Shown in pieces: positions 24,935-33,591 of a DNA stretch of 55,514 nucleotides. The stretch comes from Bilamarchaeum sp050303335 (GTDB taxonomy: Archaea; Micrarchaeota; Micrarchaeia; Anstonellales; Bilamarchaeaceae). Within the stretch, counting starts at the first letter, position 1. Each line of letters begins with the position of its first letter. Location: NCBI GenBank assembly GCA_050303335.1, contig JBNLBN010000003.1, forward strand, positions 1 to 55,514, in the 5' to 3' direction. The notes under the pieces are model-generated. The model saw only the letters and a program-made list of their open reading frames with translations, searched no databases and was not told the DNA's origin. Position numbers and translations under genes: made by a program.

Positions 24935-24962
24935 ATATAATATGTGAGGGGAGGGGTTAATT

Positions 24963-25625
24963 ATGAGGAATATCACAAAACCGGAAACACCGGAAGTTAA
25001 TAGGAGAAGTTTCTTAAAAGTTGCAGGACGGGGACTGGTAGCAGGACTTGCATTTTATACGGCATCAAACATTCTAGGTCCAAGCATCGCTAATTCACAG
25101 GGTCCGGAAACGAGGAATGTCGCAGGACACGAATTGAGGGTTGTGGAACTGAGCGAATCTCTCGAGAAAGTCGAGGAGAAGAGCGAGCACTATCCGAAAA
25201 CAGAAAACACAGTCAAAAAAGATGGAAAGGATGTCTACTTAAACGCTAGAACCGTTCCAGAAAAAGTAAGTTTCACTGTAGGTTTGGGAGAGAGCATGAA
25301 GGCCTTTTCGTTTAGACTTTATGAAACTGGTAAAGTTGGAGAGACTAGCATAGAAAACTTTGTAAGGATTGTAAAGGAGGACACAGGAAAGGACATAACA
25401 AAGGTAAAAATATTGATCGAAAAGGGGTCTTACGAGGAAGGTGGAAAAAGCCACGAATTCATCAATGCATATGTTCTTCCTGTGAATGAAGAGGGAAATC
25501 CTATAACTCATAGAGGAGAGGGTGAATACCTCATATACGGCGCAACACAAATGGGTGAAAAAGTGTTTGCAAAAGAATATGTCATGAAAGACCCGGACCA
25601 CAAGATAGTGGTTGCAAGCAGATAA
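24963..25625 (+). CDS. Tat-exported protein of unknown function
   Basis: 220 residues. The N-terminus has a twin-arginine signal: NRRSFLKVAGRG followed by a hydrophobic run (LVAGLAFYTASNIL) and a polar cleavage region near residue 45 (IANSQ). Tat export implies that the protein folds, or takes a cofactor, before leaving the cytoplasm. The mature part is a soluble alternating strand/helix domain with no Cys and no motif I know. The gene has its own promoter with a paired repeat (24903-24934) and a strong purine-rich ribosome site. It is followed after 36 bases by the gene at 25662. Whether a Tat translocase is encoded elsewhere cannot be seen. Confidence 0.75.
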   Translation: MRNITKPETPEVNRRSFLKVAGRGLVAGLAFYTASNILGPSIANSQGPETRNVAGHELRVVELSESLEKVEEKSEHYPKTENTVKKDGKDVYLNARTVPEKVSFTVGLGESMKAFSFRLYETGKVGETSIENFVRIVKEDTGKDITKVKILIEKGSYEEGGKSHEFINAYVLPVNEEGNPITHRGEGEYLIYGATQMGEKVFAKEYVMKDPDHKIVVASR

Positions 25626-25661
25626 TTCCATTTTTTATATCTTTTTATCTAATTTCTTAAT

Positions 25662-26633
25662 ATGTCAGGAACACGACCAATGGGCATGGAAGATGGGGAA
25701 ATAGCTACTTCTGAGACTTCACAACTTGACCAAATGAGGGTAAATGAGACCGTTACTCAACATCTTCAACAGAGGTTCCCACCACCAGAAATTCCGCAGA
25801 ATGTACCAATTAATGAAAGAGACATAGCACAGCAAGAGGTAAACAGACACAATGCAACACTGGGAGAGATGTCAACAGCTGTAGTAAATCGAGATGAGCA
25901 GGCATTCTCCGAAGGTGCTAGGACACTTGATCCGGAAGTCAATGCAAGGCAAGAATACGAGCAGGCCTTAAGAGTAGCTAACCAAGGATATGCAGCTCAG
26001 GGAAATGATGCAGTTTTGAGGGGGGATACTGAGGCCCAAAGAAGAGCAATAGAAGGTGGAAAAGAGACTAGGGAGGAGATCGTCAGAATAACTCCGGAAG
26101 AGGAACAGTCAGCAGTTTCGGAGGAACTTGACAAGGGGTTTCTTGAAATAATGGGAAGAGATGCTTCTGATCAACAGAGGGAAGACATGCTTAGAATGGC
26201 AGCAGGCATCGGATTCTCCGCTGCAGCCATTATGACATTGGAAAGCCAATGGAAGCTGGGCGAAGATGAAAACGAAGCCCAGAGATCAAGGTTCAAGGGA
26301 GATTTCAACCCGAACGAACAGGTCGCAAGATCCAAATTCCATGAAGCGCTGAGAGAAAGCATCAGGAGGCAGGCACAGGATCTAGATTCACAGATAAACT
26401 GGTCAAAACCCCAACCAAGAGTAGATGATTCACTACAGGAGACACAGGAATACCAGGAGATGAGGGCACAACATGGAAGGGAGATTGTTGACAGATATGC
26501 AAACAGCGACCAGCCCACTACAGAAGCAAGAATTGATGATGCATTAGAGCAATACTACGCATCCAGAAGAATGGTAGGCCCGCCACCAGACACTAATGGT
26601 TTGAGAATGAGACCAGTCGGTCCAACTATATAA
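25662..26633 (+). CDS. Hypothetical hydrophilic Gln/Glu/Arg-rich protein
   Basis: 323 residues, not recognised. There is no signal peptide. The composition is strongly polar, rich in Gln, Glu, Arg and Asn, with long predicted helices (SKFHEALRESIRRQAQDL) and Pro-rich ends (FPPPEIPQNVP at the start, GPPPDTNGLRMRPVG at the end). Only one mildly hydrophobic helix (MAAGIGFSAAAIMTL, near residue 185) is present. It could be a scaffold or a substrate exported by another route. It lies between the Tat protein and a lipoprotein in the same orientation, each with its own AT-rich upstream sequence (ttttatatcttttt-type strings precede both 25662 and 26678). Confidence 0.6.
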   Translation: MSGTRPMGMEDGEIATSETSQLDQMRVNETVTQHLQQRFPPPEIPQNVPINERDIAQQEVNRHNATLGEMSTAVVNRDEQAFSEGARTLDPEVNARQEYEQALRVANQGYAAQGNDAVLRGDTEAQRRAIEGGKETREEIVRITPEEEQSAVSEELDKGFLEIMGRDASDQQREDMLRMAAGIGFSAAAIMTLESQWKLGEDENEAQRSRFKGDFNPNEQVARSKFHEALRESIRRQAQDLDSQINWSKPQPRVDDSLQETQEYQEMRAQHGREIVDRYANSDQPTTEARIDDALEQYYASRRMVGPPPDTNGLRMRPVGPTI

Positions 26634-26677
26634 CACATTTTATATCTTTTTAAAACTTTTTTAGCTAATTATATCTC

Positions 26678-27862
26678 ATGAAAAAACTTCTTATCGCCGC
26701 ATGTCTTGCAGGATGTGCAACCGGCCCTGCACCGTATGAGCCTTCAGCTCCTCGGCAATGGGTGAAAAAACCTGCTGTAGAGGAACTTTCAAAATATGAT
26801 TATTCCTCTGAAAACGGACTGTTCAGCGCATCAAAAAGACAGTTTGGCAAATATGAGATAAATATAATCAGCAATGTTCCGGAATTCAGGAACCCTTCCC
26901 TTCTTGATCTGGATGAAGGAAGGATGTACTTTGGAGAGTTCAAAAATGCATTCAGACGATTCGAGGAAGACGATTTGATGATAACATGGAAATCAGTCGT
27001 TATGGGGGCCGTGGCAGGAGAAGAAACTCAAGCGGTAATTGCCCTGGTAAACAGTGAAGGCGCAGCCAGGTTTCCTGAATTTGATGAATTGTTGGTGGAG
27101 TTAAGCGGCAAGAAACCGACAGGATTCAAAATTGCCCAGACAGAATATTTGGACAGGAACAACAGAATGAATAGATTCTCCAATATCATGACGTCATATT
27201 TTATCCCTGAAGATGGTATCGGGAAGGGGGAATGGGGCCAATTAGGAATAGGAATCACGTTCGATGCAGTATCGGAAAGGCGGGAAGCTGGCATTGTTCT
27301 GATACCTGAAAGAATCGAAGCTCTGGAAGAAAAAATTGGAAAATCAATGAGCATATCCACTACAAGTTCATTGGCGGAGTTTGTTAAAGGAACGCAATTG
27401 CAGGAAGTTCCGGCTACTTATGAGATACCTGGGTATGGAAAAATTGTCTATGATGGTAATAAAGTTGCTGTTTTGGCAGCTCAGTATTCAGAGGCTTTTG
27501 AAACGCCTGATTTCAAGCATGGCAGGGTCTGGATGGTCGATAAATCCGGGGCGATAATCATAATACCGGAAGGGCTGGATCAGGAAGGACAGGAGGTACT
27601 GATAGTAAAGATGAAAAAGCCAAAGGTGTATGTGGAGAGGACCTTTTTGAGGCCAAAAAAGGAACAGCAATTCGACCCGGAAATCGTAAAGGATGTTCCC
27701 AGAATATTATTCGTTTTAGATGAAAGCCTGAAAACGCTCCGAGCAATAGGTGAAAAAGCTGATAGCAGGGAGGAGAAGGAAGAGGTCCTTAGATCATTAG
27801 AAAATGAGGGTTTTGGTAAAGACGCTATAGACACTGTGAGAAAGGAATGGAATTTGGATTGA
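26678..27862 (+). CDS. Putative lipoprotein, unknown function
   Basis: 394 residues. MKKLLIAACLAGCATGPAP is a lipoprotein signal with lipobox LAGC; mature Cys13 would be lipid-linked. After a Pro-rich linker the protein is a mixed alpha/beta domain with few Cys and a charged helical C-terminus (EEKEEVLRSLENEGFGKDAI). No catalytic motif is recognised. The upstream sequence ttttatatctttttaaaact resembles that before the gene at 25662, suggesting similar promoters. It ends 31 bases before valS and closes the AT-rich exported-protein cluster; codon use is intermediate. Confidence 0.7.
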   Translation: MKKLLIAACLAGCATGPAPYEPSAPRQWVKKPAVEELSKYDYSSENGLFSASKRQFGKYEINIISNVPEFRNPSLLDLDEGRMYFGEFKNAFRRFEEDDLMITWKSVVMGAVAGEETQAVIALVNSEGAARFPEFDELLVELSGKKPTGFKIAQTEYLDRNNRMNRFSNIMTSYFIPEDGIGKGEWGQLGIGITFDAVSERREAGIVLIPERIEALEEKIGKSMSISTTSSLAEFVKGTQLQEVPATYEIPGYGKIVYDGNKVAVLAAQYSEAFETPDFKHGRVWMVDKSGAIIIIPEGLDQEGQEVLIVKMKKPKVYVERTFLRPKKEQQFDPEIVKDVPRILFVLDESLKTLRAIGEKADSREEKEEVLRSLENEGFGKDAIDTVRKEWNLD

Positions 27863-27893
27863 TTTTTAATCACTTTTCCCTAATTTTGTCCCT

Positions 27894-30203
27894 ATGCTTT
27901 CTAAACGTTATGATAAATCCATAGAGGAGAAATGGCAGAATTACTGGGCGGAAAACGGCACGTATAACTTCGACGACAATTCGGATAAGGAGATCTACTC
28001 CATAGACACCCCTCCGCCTTTTACGAGCGGCGAGCTCCACATGGGCCACGTACTCTCATATTCCTTCTTCGACTTTGCTGCAAGATACAAGAGGATGAGG
28101 GGCTACAATGTCTATTATCCGCAGGGATGGGACACGCAGGGGTTTCCTACGGAAGTGAGGGTCGAGAAGAAATTCGGGAGACTGCCAAGGGAGCAGTTCA
28201 GGGAAAAATGCATCGAATGGACCCATGAGATGATAGCAAGGATGAAGGAGCAGATGCAGGAGATGGGATTCTCCCCTGACTGGAGATTCGAATACAGGAC
28301 AATGGATCCGGAATACCACAAAAAAGTCCAGATGTCCCTCATCAAAATGTACAATGACAAGCTGGTATACATGGACAAGTATCCTGTATACTGGTCACCT
28401 GAACTGGGTTCAGCAGTTGCTAAGGCCGAGCTGGAAGACGTCCAGAAGCAGGGAACGATCTGGGACATAAAATTCAAGGGGCCTGAAGGAGAAGACCTGA
28501 TAATTGCAACTACAAGGCCCGAGATGCTCCATGCATGCGGAGCGATACTTTATTCGCCTGAGGACGAACGGTACAAGCATCTTAACATGAAGAAAGCAAC
28601 CACTCCGCTCGGGCATACTGTTCCAATAATAGCTGACAGGGAAGTTGACAAGGAATTCGGATCCGGGCTTGTCATGGTCTGTACATTCGGTGACAAGATG
28701 GACGTCGTCTGGATGCACAGGCACGAGCTTCCGCTGAAGCAGGTCATTGACTACAATGGCAGGATGATCAATTCCGGGGAGCTTGACGGGCTCAAGGTGG
28801 AGGAAGCAAAAAAGAAGATGATCGAGCTACTTGGGGACAAGGTGGTTTCATCAAAGCCTTTGACGCAGACAGTAAAAGTACATGACAGGTCGAAGAAGCC
28901 TGTTGAATTGCTTCCGTCGCTCCAGTGGTTTGCCGACATCAGGAAGACAGGATCTAAAATCAAGGAGATGGCGCAAAAGATCAAATGGGTCCCTGAATTC
29001 GGGATATCATATCTTATTGACTGGGTGGAGGGTGCAGAATGGGACTGGGTAATTTCCAGGCAGAGGGTATTCGGTACTCCGCTTCCGTTCTATCTTTGCG
29101 AGTGCGGAAAGACTGCTGCTGCAGACGAACTCCCATTCTATCCTGAGAAGGCGAAGGAGAAAAAATGCGAGTGCGGGAAAATGATGAAGCCTGAGATTTC
29201 GACATGCGACTGCTGGGTCGATTCATCGATTTCTCCATTGATAATAGCAGGCTGGCCCGATGAAGAAAAAATGAAGAGGTTCTATCCTGCATCATTGAGG
29301 CCGCAGGGCGTGGAGATCGTGCGGACATGGGCTTTCTACACGATATTCAGGAGCGGCGTTGCGCTTACGGGGATTCCTCCTTTTGATACCATACTCCTTA
29401 ACGGGAATGTGCTTGCTCCCGACGGAAAGAAGATGAGCAAATCAATCGGCAATGTCATTACTCCAAAGGAGATACTACGGGAATACCCCGTCGATGCTGT
29501 GCGCCAGTGGGCTGCAATGAGCGGTGCTATGGCAAAGGACAGGCCGTTCTCATACGAGGACATAAAATACTCGAAGAGCTTTTTGACGAAAATCTGGAAC
29601 GCTGCAAAATTCGTCCAGGGAATGGGTAATGCCGAGAAGACAGAACTGACAATGGTCGATCGATGGATAATTGGAAGGCTGAACGAAACGATCAGGGATG
29701 TTACCGAATCGATGGAAAAATACGAATACCACAAGGCGATTACAAGGATCCAGTCATTCTTCTGGGGAGAATTCTGCGACTATTACCTGGAATACGTGAA
29801 GCACAGGGTATACAACAACATGCCATCAAAAAACGCTGCACTCTATACTTTGAACAAGGTGCTCCATGACACGATAAGGATAATTGCACCGATTGCTCCG
29901 CATATGGCAGAGGAGATAAATGCAATTTATTCAGATAAGCCTGTGCACCTGCAGGGATGGCCTGAGGGGGGAGAACTGTATCCTGAAGATGTCGAAAAAG
30001 TGAAGGTAATGAATGAGATCGTGTCTTTGATCAGGCAGCACAAGTCCAACAACAAGATGGCGCAGAATGCCGAACTTGAAAGGCTAACAATATCGACCCC
30101 CCAAAAACTGGATGATGAACTGATTGAGGAACTGAAAGAAATCAGCAAGATAAAAGAAGTGGAAAATGTCGAGGGGGAAATATCACTGGGGAATAACCCT
30201 TGA
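27894..30203 (+). CDS. valS: Valyl-tRNA synthetase
   Basis: 769 residues, somewhat shorter than many archaeal ValRS. Class I motifs are intact: HMGH in SGELHMGHVLSY near residue 45 and KMSKS in DGKKMSKSIGN near residue 515. The editing (CP1) domain has IATTRPEML, and Cys4-type zinc elements are visible (CECGKTAAADEL, CECGKMMKPEISTCDC). VDSSISPLIIAGWPDE and RPQGVEIVRTWAFYT fit ValRS rather than IleRS or LeuRS. It charges tRNA-Val, releasing pyrophosphate. The C-terminal helical domain ends soon after the anticodon-binding part, which accounts for the short length. The 3' end overlaps the opposing pilin gene by 21 bases. Confidence 0.93.
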   Translation: MLSKRYDKSIEEKWQNYWAENGTYNFDDNSDKEIYSIDTPPPFTSGELHMGHVLSYSFFDFAARYKRMRGYNVYYPQGWDTQGFPTEVRVEKKFGRLPREQFREKCIEWTHEMIARMKEQMQEMGFSPDWRFEYRTMDPEYHKKVQMSLIKMYNDKLVYMDKYPVYWSPELGSAVAKAELEDVQKQGTIWDIKFKGPEGEDLIIATTRPEMLHACGAILYSPEDERYKHLNMKKATTPLGHTVPIIADREVDKEFGSGLVMVCTFGDKMDVVWMHRHELPLKQVIDYNGRMINSGELDGLKVEEAKKKMIELLGDKVVSSKPLTQTVKVHDRSKKPVELLPSLQWFADIRKTGSKIKEMAQKIKWVPEFGISYLIDWVEGAEWDWVISRQRVFGTPLPFYLCECGKTAAADELPFYPEKAKEKKCECGKMMKPEISTCDCWVDSSISPLIIAGWPDEEKMKRFYPASLRPQGVEIVRTWAFYTIFRSGVALTGIPPFDTILLNGNVLAPDGKKMSKSIGNVITPKEILREYPVDAVRQWAAMSGAMAKDRPFSYEDIKYSKSFLTKIWNAAKFVQGMGNAEKTELTMVDRWIIGRLNETIRDVTESMEKYEYHKAITRIQSFFWGEFCDYYLEYVKHRVYNNMPSKNAALYTLNKVLHDTIRIIAPIAPHMAEEINAIYSDKPVHLQGWPEGGELYPEDVEKVKVMNEIVSLIRQHKSNNKMAQNAELERLTISTPQKLDDELIEELKEISKIKEVENVEGEISLGNNP

Positions 30204-30659
30204 AGTAATCCGCCCTGCAACTACATGTTCAGTTGTCCCGCAATCCTCCCCGATTTCAGATGCGCATGAAACGTAGGAGAAATTGCCGACAAACCTCTTG
30301 ATGTCGCCTTCTGGAACGTCAATCGGGACATCTGCAGTGAACGTCGTGTTCGAGCCGCTCTCCAGTTGTGCATTGCTAGGAAGGCCCGTCAATTCATAGC
30401 CGTCAGTCGTCCGGATGTTGATTTCGGTAATTCTTATCCTGTAGGGGAATGCGTTGAACACGGTTACGCCAAGCTTTGTTCCGCCCTCGTTGTACATTGC
30501 AACCTTGCATGGCAGGTTGTTCCCGAAATTGCACTCTTCTGAAATGAGATATGTAGGCGAGAGTATTCCTGTGGTCATGATCACTCCAACGACTATTACG
30601 AGAGCAAGGATCGCCCATCCGTAGGTCATCAAATATTCGACTGCTGCTTGGCCTTTCAT
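30183..30659 (-). CDS. Archaeal pilin-like protein, class III signal (QAAVEYLMTYGWA type)
   Basis: 158 residues. The start MKGQAAVEYLMTYGWAILAL, followed by VIVVGVIMTTG, is a highly characteristic archaeal prepilin N-terminus: basic start, Gln at the cleavage site, Glu at +5-like position and a hydrophobic helix. The mature domain is beta-rich with four Cys (CNFGNNLPC, CASEIGEDC), probably two disulfides. It likely forms or decorates type IV pili. It differs from the pilin at 13205 in its signal and in having Cys. It lies 23 bases downstream of ileS on the same strand and overlaps valS by 21 bases. Confidence 0.85.
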   Translation of the reverse strand: MKGQAAVEYLMTYGWAILALVIVVGVIMTTGILSPTYLISEECNFGNNLPCKVAMYNEGGTKLGVTVFNAFPYRIRITEINIRTTDGYELTGLPSNAQLESGSNTTFTADVPIDVPEGDIKRFVGNFSYVSCASEIGEDCGTTEHVVAGRITSRVIPQ

Positions 30660-30682
30660 GCATGATCAACCCATATTAACTA

Positions 30683-33496
30683 TTAATTCTTTTTGATTTC
30701 GATCTTCACGATCCTTCCGTCGATCTTGTATTCCTTCATGGAATCGGATTCTCCGAATTCCAGGGACTTCGAATTGGTCTCGGCCATGATATCCTTTTCA
30801 TGCCTTTTTATTATCGATTCTGTCTCCTTTTCCGTTGAGATCGTCACTGCTATGTTGTCCGATTCCACAAGGGAGGCATCCTTTCTTAGCATCTGGATCC
30901 TCCTCTTTATCTCGTTCGCCATCCCTTCCTCGTAAAGGTCTTCCCCGATATGCTTGTCGATATGCACGGTTCCCTTCTCGAACTCGGTCGATGCCATCTC
31001 TCCGTGCGGCTTCTCTTCGACCACTTTCACTTCCTTGGAATTCACCAACGCAGTGATGGTCTCGGAGAATGCTGTGACAGCATCCTGGATCTCGTGAGAC
31101 TTGGATTCTATGTAAAGGGTCTTGATCGGCCATCTTACCTTTATCCCTGCATCCTGCCTTGCAAGCATTGCTGTTGAAACAATGTCCTTCACTGTTTCCA
31201 CCTGCTTCTCATAAAGCACGTTTATCACGTTCTGGTCCATGGTCTCCAGCTTTATCAGGCTGATCGAATCCTCCTTCTCGAACTTCTTGAAGAAGCGGAG
31301 ATACAGGTGTTCTGATATCATTGGAGCGATGCAGCTAAGCATTTTCAGGGACGAGAGCATTACTGTGTAGATGACAAAGAGTGCTCCTCCGGCATTCTGC
31401 TTTGCCGAGATCCTCTCCTTTGCAAGCTTCATGTAGAACCTGCTCACATCTTCGGTAATAAAATATCTGAGCGCCTTTGCAGCCCTGTTCAGTTCGTAAT
31501 TCTCGAATGATTCCCGGAACACTTTTATCGTGGAATTCAGCCTGCTCAGCATCCATTTGTCAAGAAGCGTCAGTTCTGCATTTTCCACTTTCCCTTGCGG
31601 ATGGAACCTTTCTAAGAAGGTCACCATGTTGAATATTATGTTGAGATCGGATGATGCCTTTTTCATCTCGTCCCAGCTGAATTTGAGCTCTTCCCAGACT
31701 GCATTCGAGATGCTCCAGAGCCTGAAGCTGTCGGCGCCGTATTTTTCCAGGATGTCCTCAATCGGAATGAAGTTCCCCACGGACTTGCTCATCTTCTCCC
31801 CTTTCTCGTCGACGAAGAATCCATGCATCAGAAGCCTCTTGTAAGGGCATGTTCCGTTCCTTACAATGCCCGAACCCAGAAGCGAATAGAACCATCCTCT
31901 TATCTGGTCCTGTCCTTCGAGAATCAGGTCTGCACGCTCGCCGTATTTCTTTGAATCTTCATCGCTAAGGGGCGCCCAGATGGCATTCCCAGAATCGAAC
32001 CAGACATCAAGAACATCGGGGATTCTCTTCATCTTTGAGCCGCAGCTGCATTCAAGGAGGATATCATCGACATATGGCCTGTGGAGTTCCTTAACCTCCG
32101 GCAGCTCGTCCCTTGATGATATTACTTTTATGTTCCCGCAGACGCATTTCCAGATCGGAAGGGGAATACCCCAGTACCTCTGCCTTGATATGCACCAGTC
32201 AGGGGCATTTGTTACAAACAGCTTGAACCTCTCCTTCGCGAAATCAGGATGCCATTCTGTCCTGTCGATCTCGTTGTGCATCTGGTCCTTAAGTTTCGAT
32301 ACTGAAATGAACCATTGGTTCGTTGTAATGTAGATGAGGGGGGTCTTGCATCTCCAGCAATGGGGATACCTGTGTTTTATCCTCGCCTCATAAAGCAGAA
32401 GCCCCTTCTCCTTCAGGAGGTCTATTATAAGTGGATTTGCAGCACGGACGTTCTTGTCCTTGAATGCCCCCTCCGTGTAGCAGCCGTTCCCGTCCACAGG
32501 ACAGTATGGCTCGATGCCGAACCTTTTTCCGATTATGAAATCCTCCGGTCCGTGGCCGGGAGCCATGTGTACAAGTCCGGATCCGTCCTCGAGAGTCACG
32601 TATTCGTCGGAAAGCACCACGATCCTCTTTGCTTCCTTTGCAATTTTATCCTGGAACGGGTGGCTGTACTCAATGTCCTTGAGCTTCCTTCCGGGAAGCT
32701 CCTCGATTATTGTAGCGCTCTTTTCAGTTATCTCCATGAGATGGTCAAGCCTGTCTTTGGCTATGTACCATATCTCATCGTCCACCTTGGCCTTGACATA
32801 TGAATAAGTCGGATGGACCATTACGCCCATGTTGGCAACAAGCGTCCACGGTGTCGTTGTCCAGATGATGAGGAATTCCTTGTCGTTGACAGGGAATTTG
32901 ACATAGATACTCGGATCGGTCTCGTCGTCATATTCAAGTTCGTAGTTGGCAAGGGTGGTCTCGCAGCGGTAGCAATAGGGAAGCACATACACGCCCTCTG
33001 TGAGGAGGCCCTTCTCGCTTGCCTGTGCGATTGTCCTCCACGACGAATTGATGTATTCGTCCTTGTATGTTATATACGGATTTTCATAATCCATCCAGAT
33101 TCCAAGCGACTTGAACTGGTTTCCCATGATTTCGATGTATTTGGTTGCGAATTCCTTGCATTTCTGTATGAACTTTTCTATACCGTATTTCTCGATGTCT
33201 GCCTTGTTCCTGAACTTGAGTTCCTTCTCGACCTTGACTTCTATCGGGAGTCCGTGTGTGTCGTATCCTGGCTGTGCCCGGACATCCTTTCCTATAATCC
33301 GCTGGTACCTGCAGACCGAATCCTTGAGTGTCTTGTTCCAGCCGGTTCCTGGGTGAATCTGGCCTGTGGCATAAGGCGGGCCGTCGCAGAAATAAAAGCT
33401 GTCATTTCCAGAGTTCCTGTCTTTGACCTTCTTGTATATCTCTTTTTTATCCCAGTATTCAAGCACTTCTTTTTCTACTTCCTTGTGATCGTACAT
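30683..33496 (-). CDS. ileS: Isoleucyl-tRNA synthetase
   Basis: 937 residues, within the normal range. The HIGH-type motif is degenerate, IHPGTGWNKTLKD, after PPYATG. KMSKS is intact in GEKMSKSVGNFIPIEDIL. The editing domain (WTTTPWTLVANMG, VHMAPGHGPEDFIIG), zinc ligands (CVCG, CSCG) and a long C-terminal helical and beta domain are present. It charges tRNA-Ile. ATG 33496 is preceded by GAGGT nine bases upstream, so a conventional ribosome site is used. It diverges from the lipoprotein gene at 33592 across 95 bases with A/T-rich promoter sequence and is followed by a pilin gene. Confidence 0.96.
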   Translation of the reverse strand: MYDHKEVEKEVLEYWDKKEIYKKVKDRNSGNDSFYFCDGPPYATGQIHPGTGWNKTLKDSVCRYQRIIGKDVRAQPGYDTHGLPIEVKVEKELKFRNKADIEKYGIEKFIQKCKEFATKYIEIMGNQFKSLGIWMDYENPYITYKDEYINSSWRTIAQASEKGLLTEGVYVLPYCYRCETTLANYELEYDDETDPSIYVKFPVNDKEFLIIWTTTPWTLVANMGVMVHPTYSYVKAKVDDEIWYIAKDRLDHLMEITEKSATIIEELPGRKLKDIEYSHPFQDKIAKEAKRIVVLSDEYVTLEDGSGLVHMAPGHGPEDFIIGKRFGIEPYCPVDGNGCYTEGAFKDKNVRAANPLIIDLLKEKGLLLYEARIKHRYPHCWRCKTPLIYITTNQWFISVSKLKDQMHNEIDRTEWHPDFAKERFKLFVTNAPDWCISRQRYWGIPLPIWKCVCGNIKVISSRDELPEVKELHRPYVDDILLECSCGSKMKRIPDVLDVWFDSGNAIWAPLSDEDSKKYGERADLILEGQDQIRGWFYSLLGSGIVRNGTCPYKRLLMHGFFVDEKGEKMSKSVGNFIPIEDILEKYGADSFRLWSISNAVWEELKFSWDEMKKASSDLNIIFNMVTFLERFHPQGKVENAELTLLDKWMLSRLNSTIKVFRESFENYELNRAAKALRYFITEDVSRFYMKLAKERISAKQNAGGALFVIYTVMLSSLKMLSCIAPMISEHLYLRFFKKFEKEDSISLIKLETMDQNVINVLYEKQVETVKDIVSTAMLARQDAGIKVRWPIKTLYIESKSHEIQDAVTAFSETITALVNSKEVKVVEEKPHGEMASTEFEKGTVHIDKHIGEDLYEEGMANEIKRRIQMLRKDASLVESDNIAVTISTEKETESIIKRHEKDIMAETNSKSLEFGESDSMKEYKIDGRIVKIEIKKN

Positions 33497-33591
33497 TTAC
33501 GCTACCTCGAATTAGACTTAACTATGAGAGCAAAAGTCTTTTTATTCTTGAGGAAAAGGATATAAAAACATTTTCTATCACTAATTACACC

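Noticed and set aside
32813..33565. A 250-codon plus-strand frame opposite the start of ileS
   Set aside because: It reads the complement of conserved synthetase codons and extends past the ileS start without a promoter; it gives a Val/Cys/Phe-rich nonsense protein.
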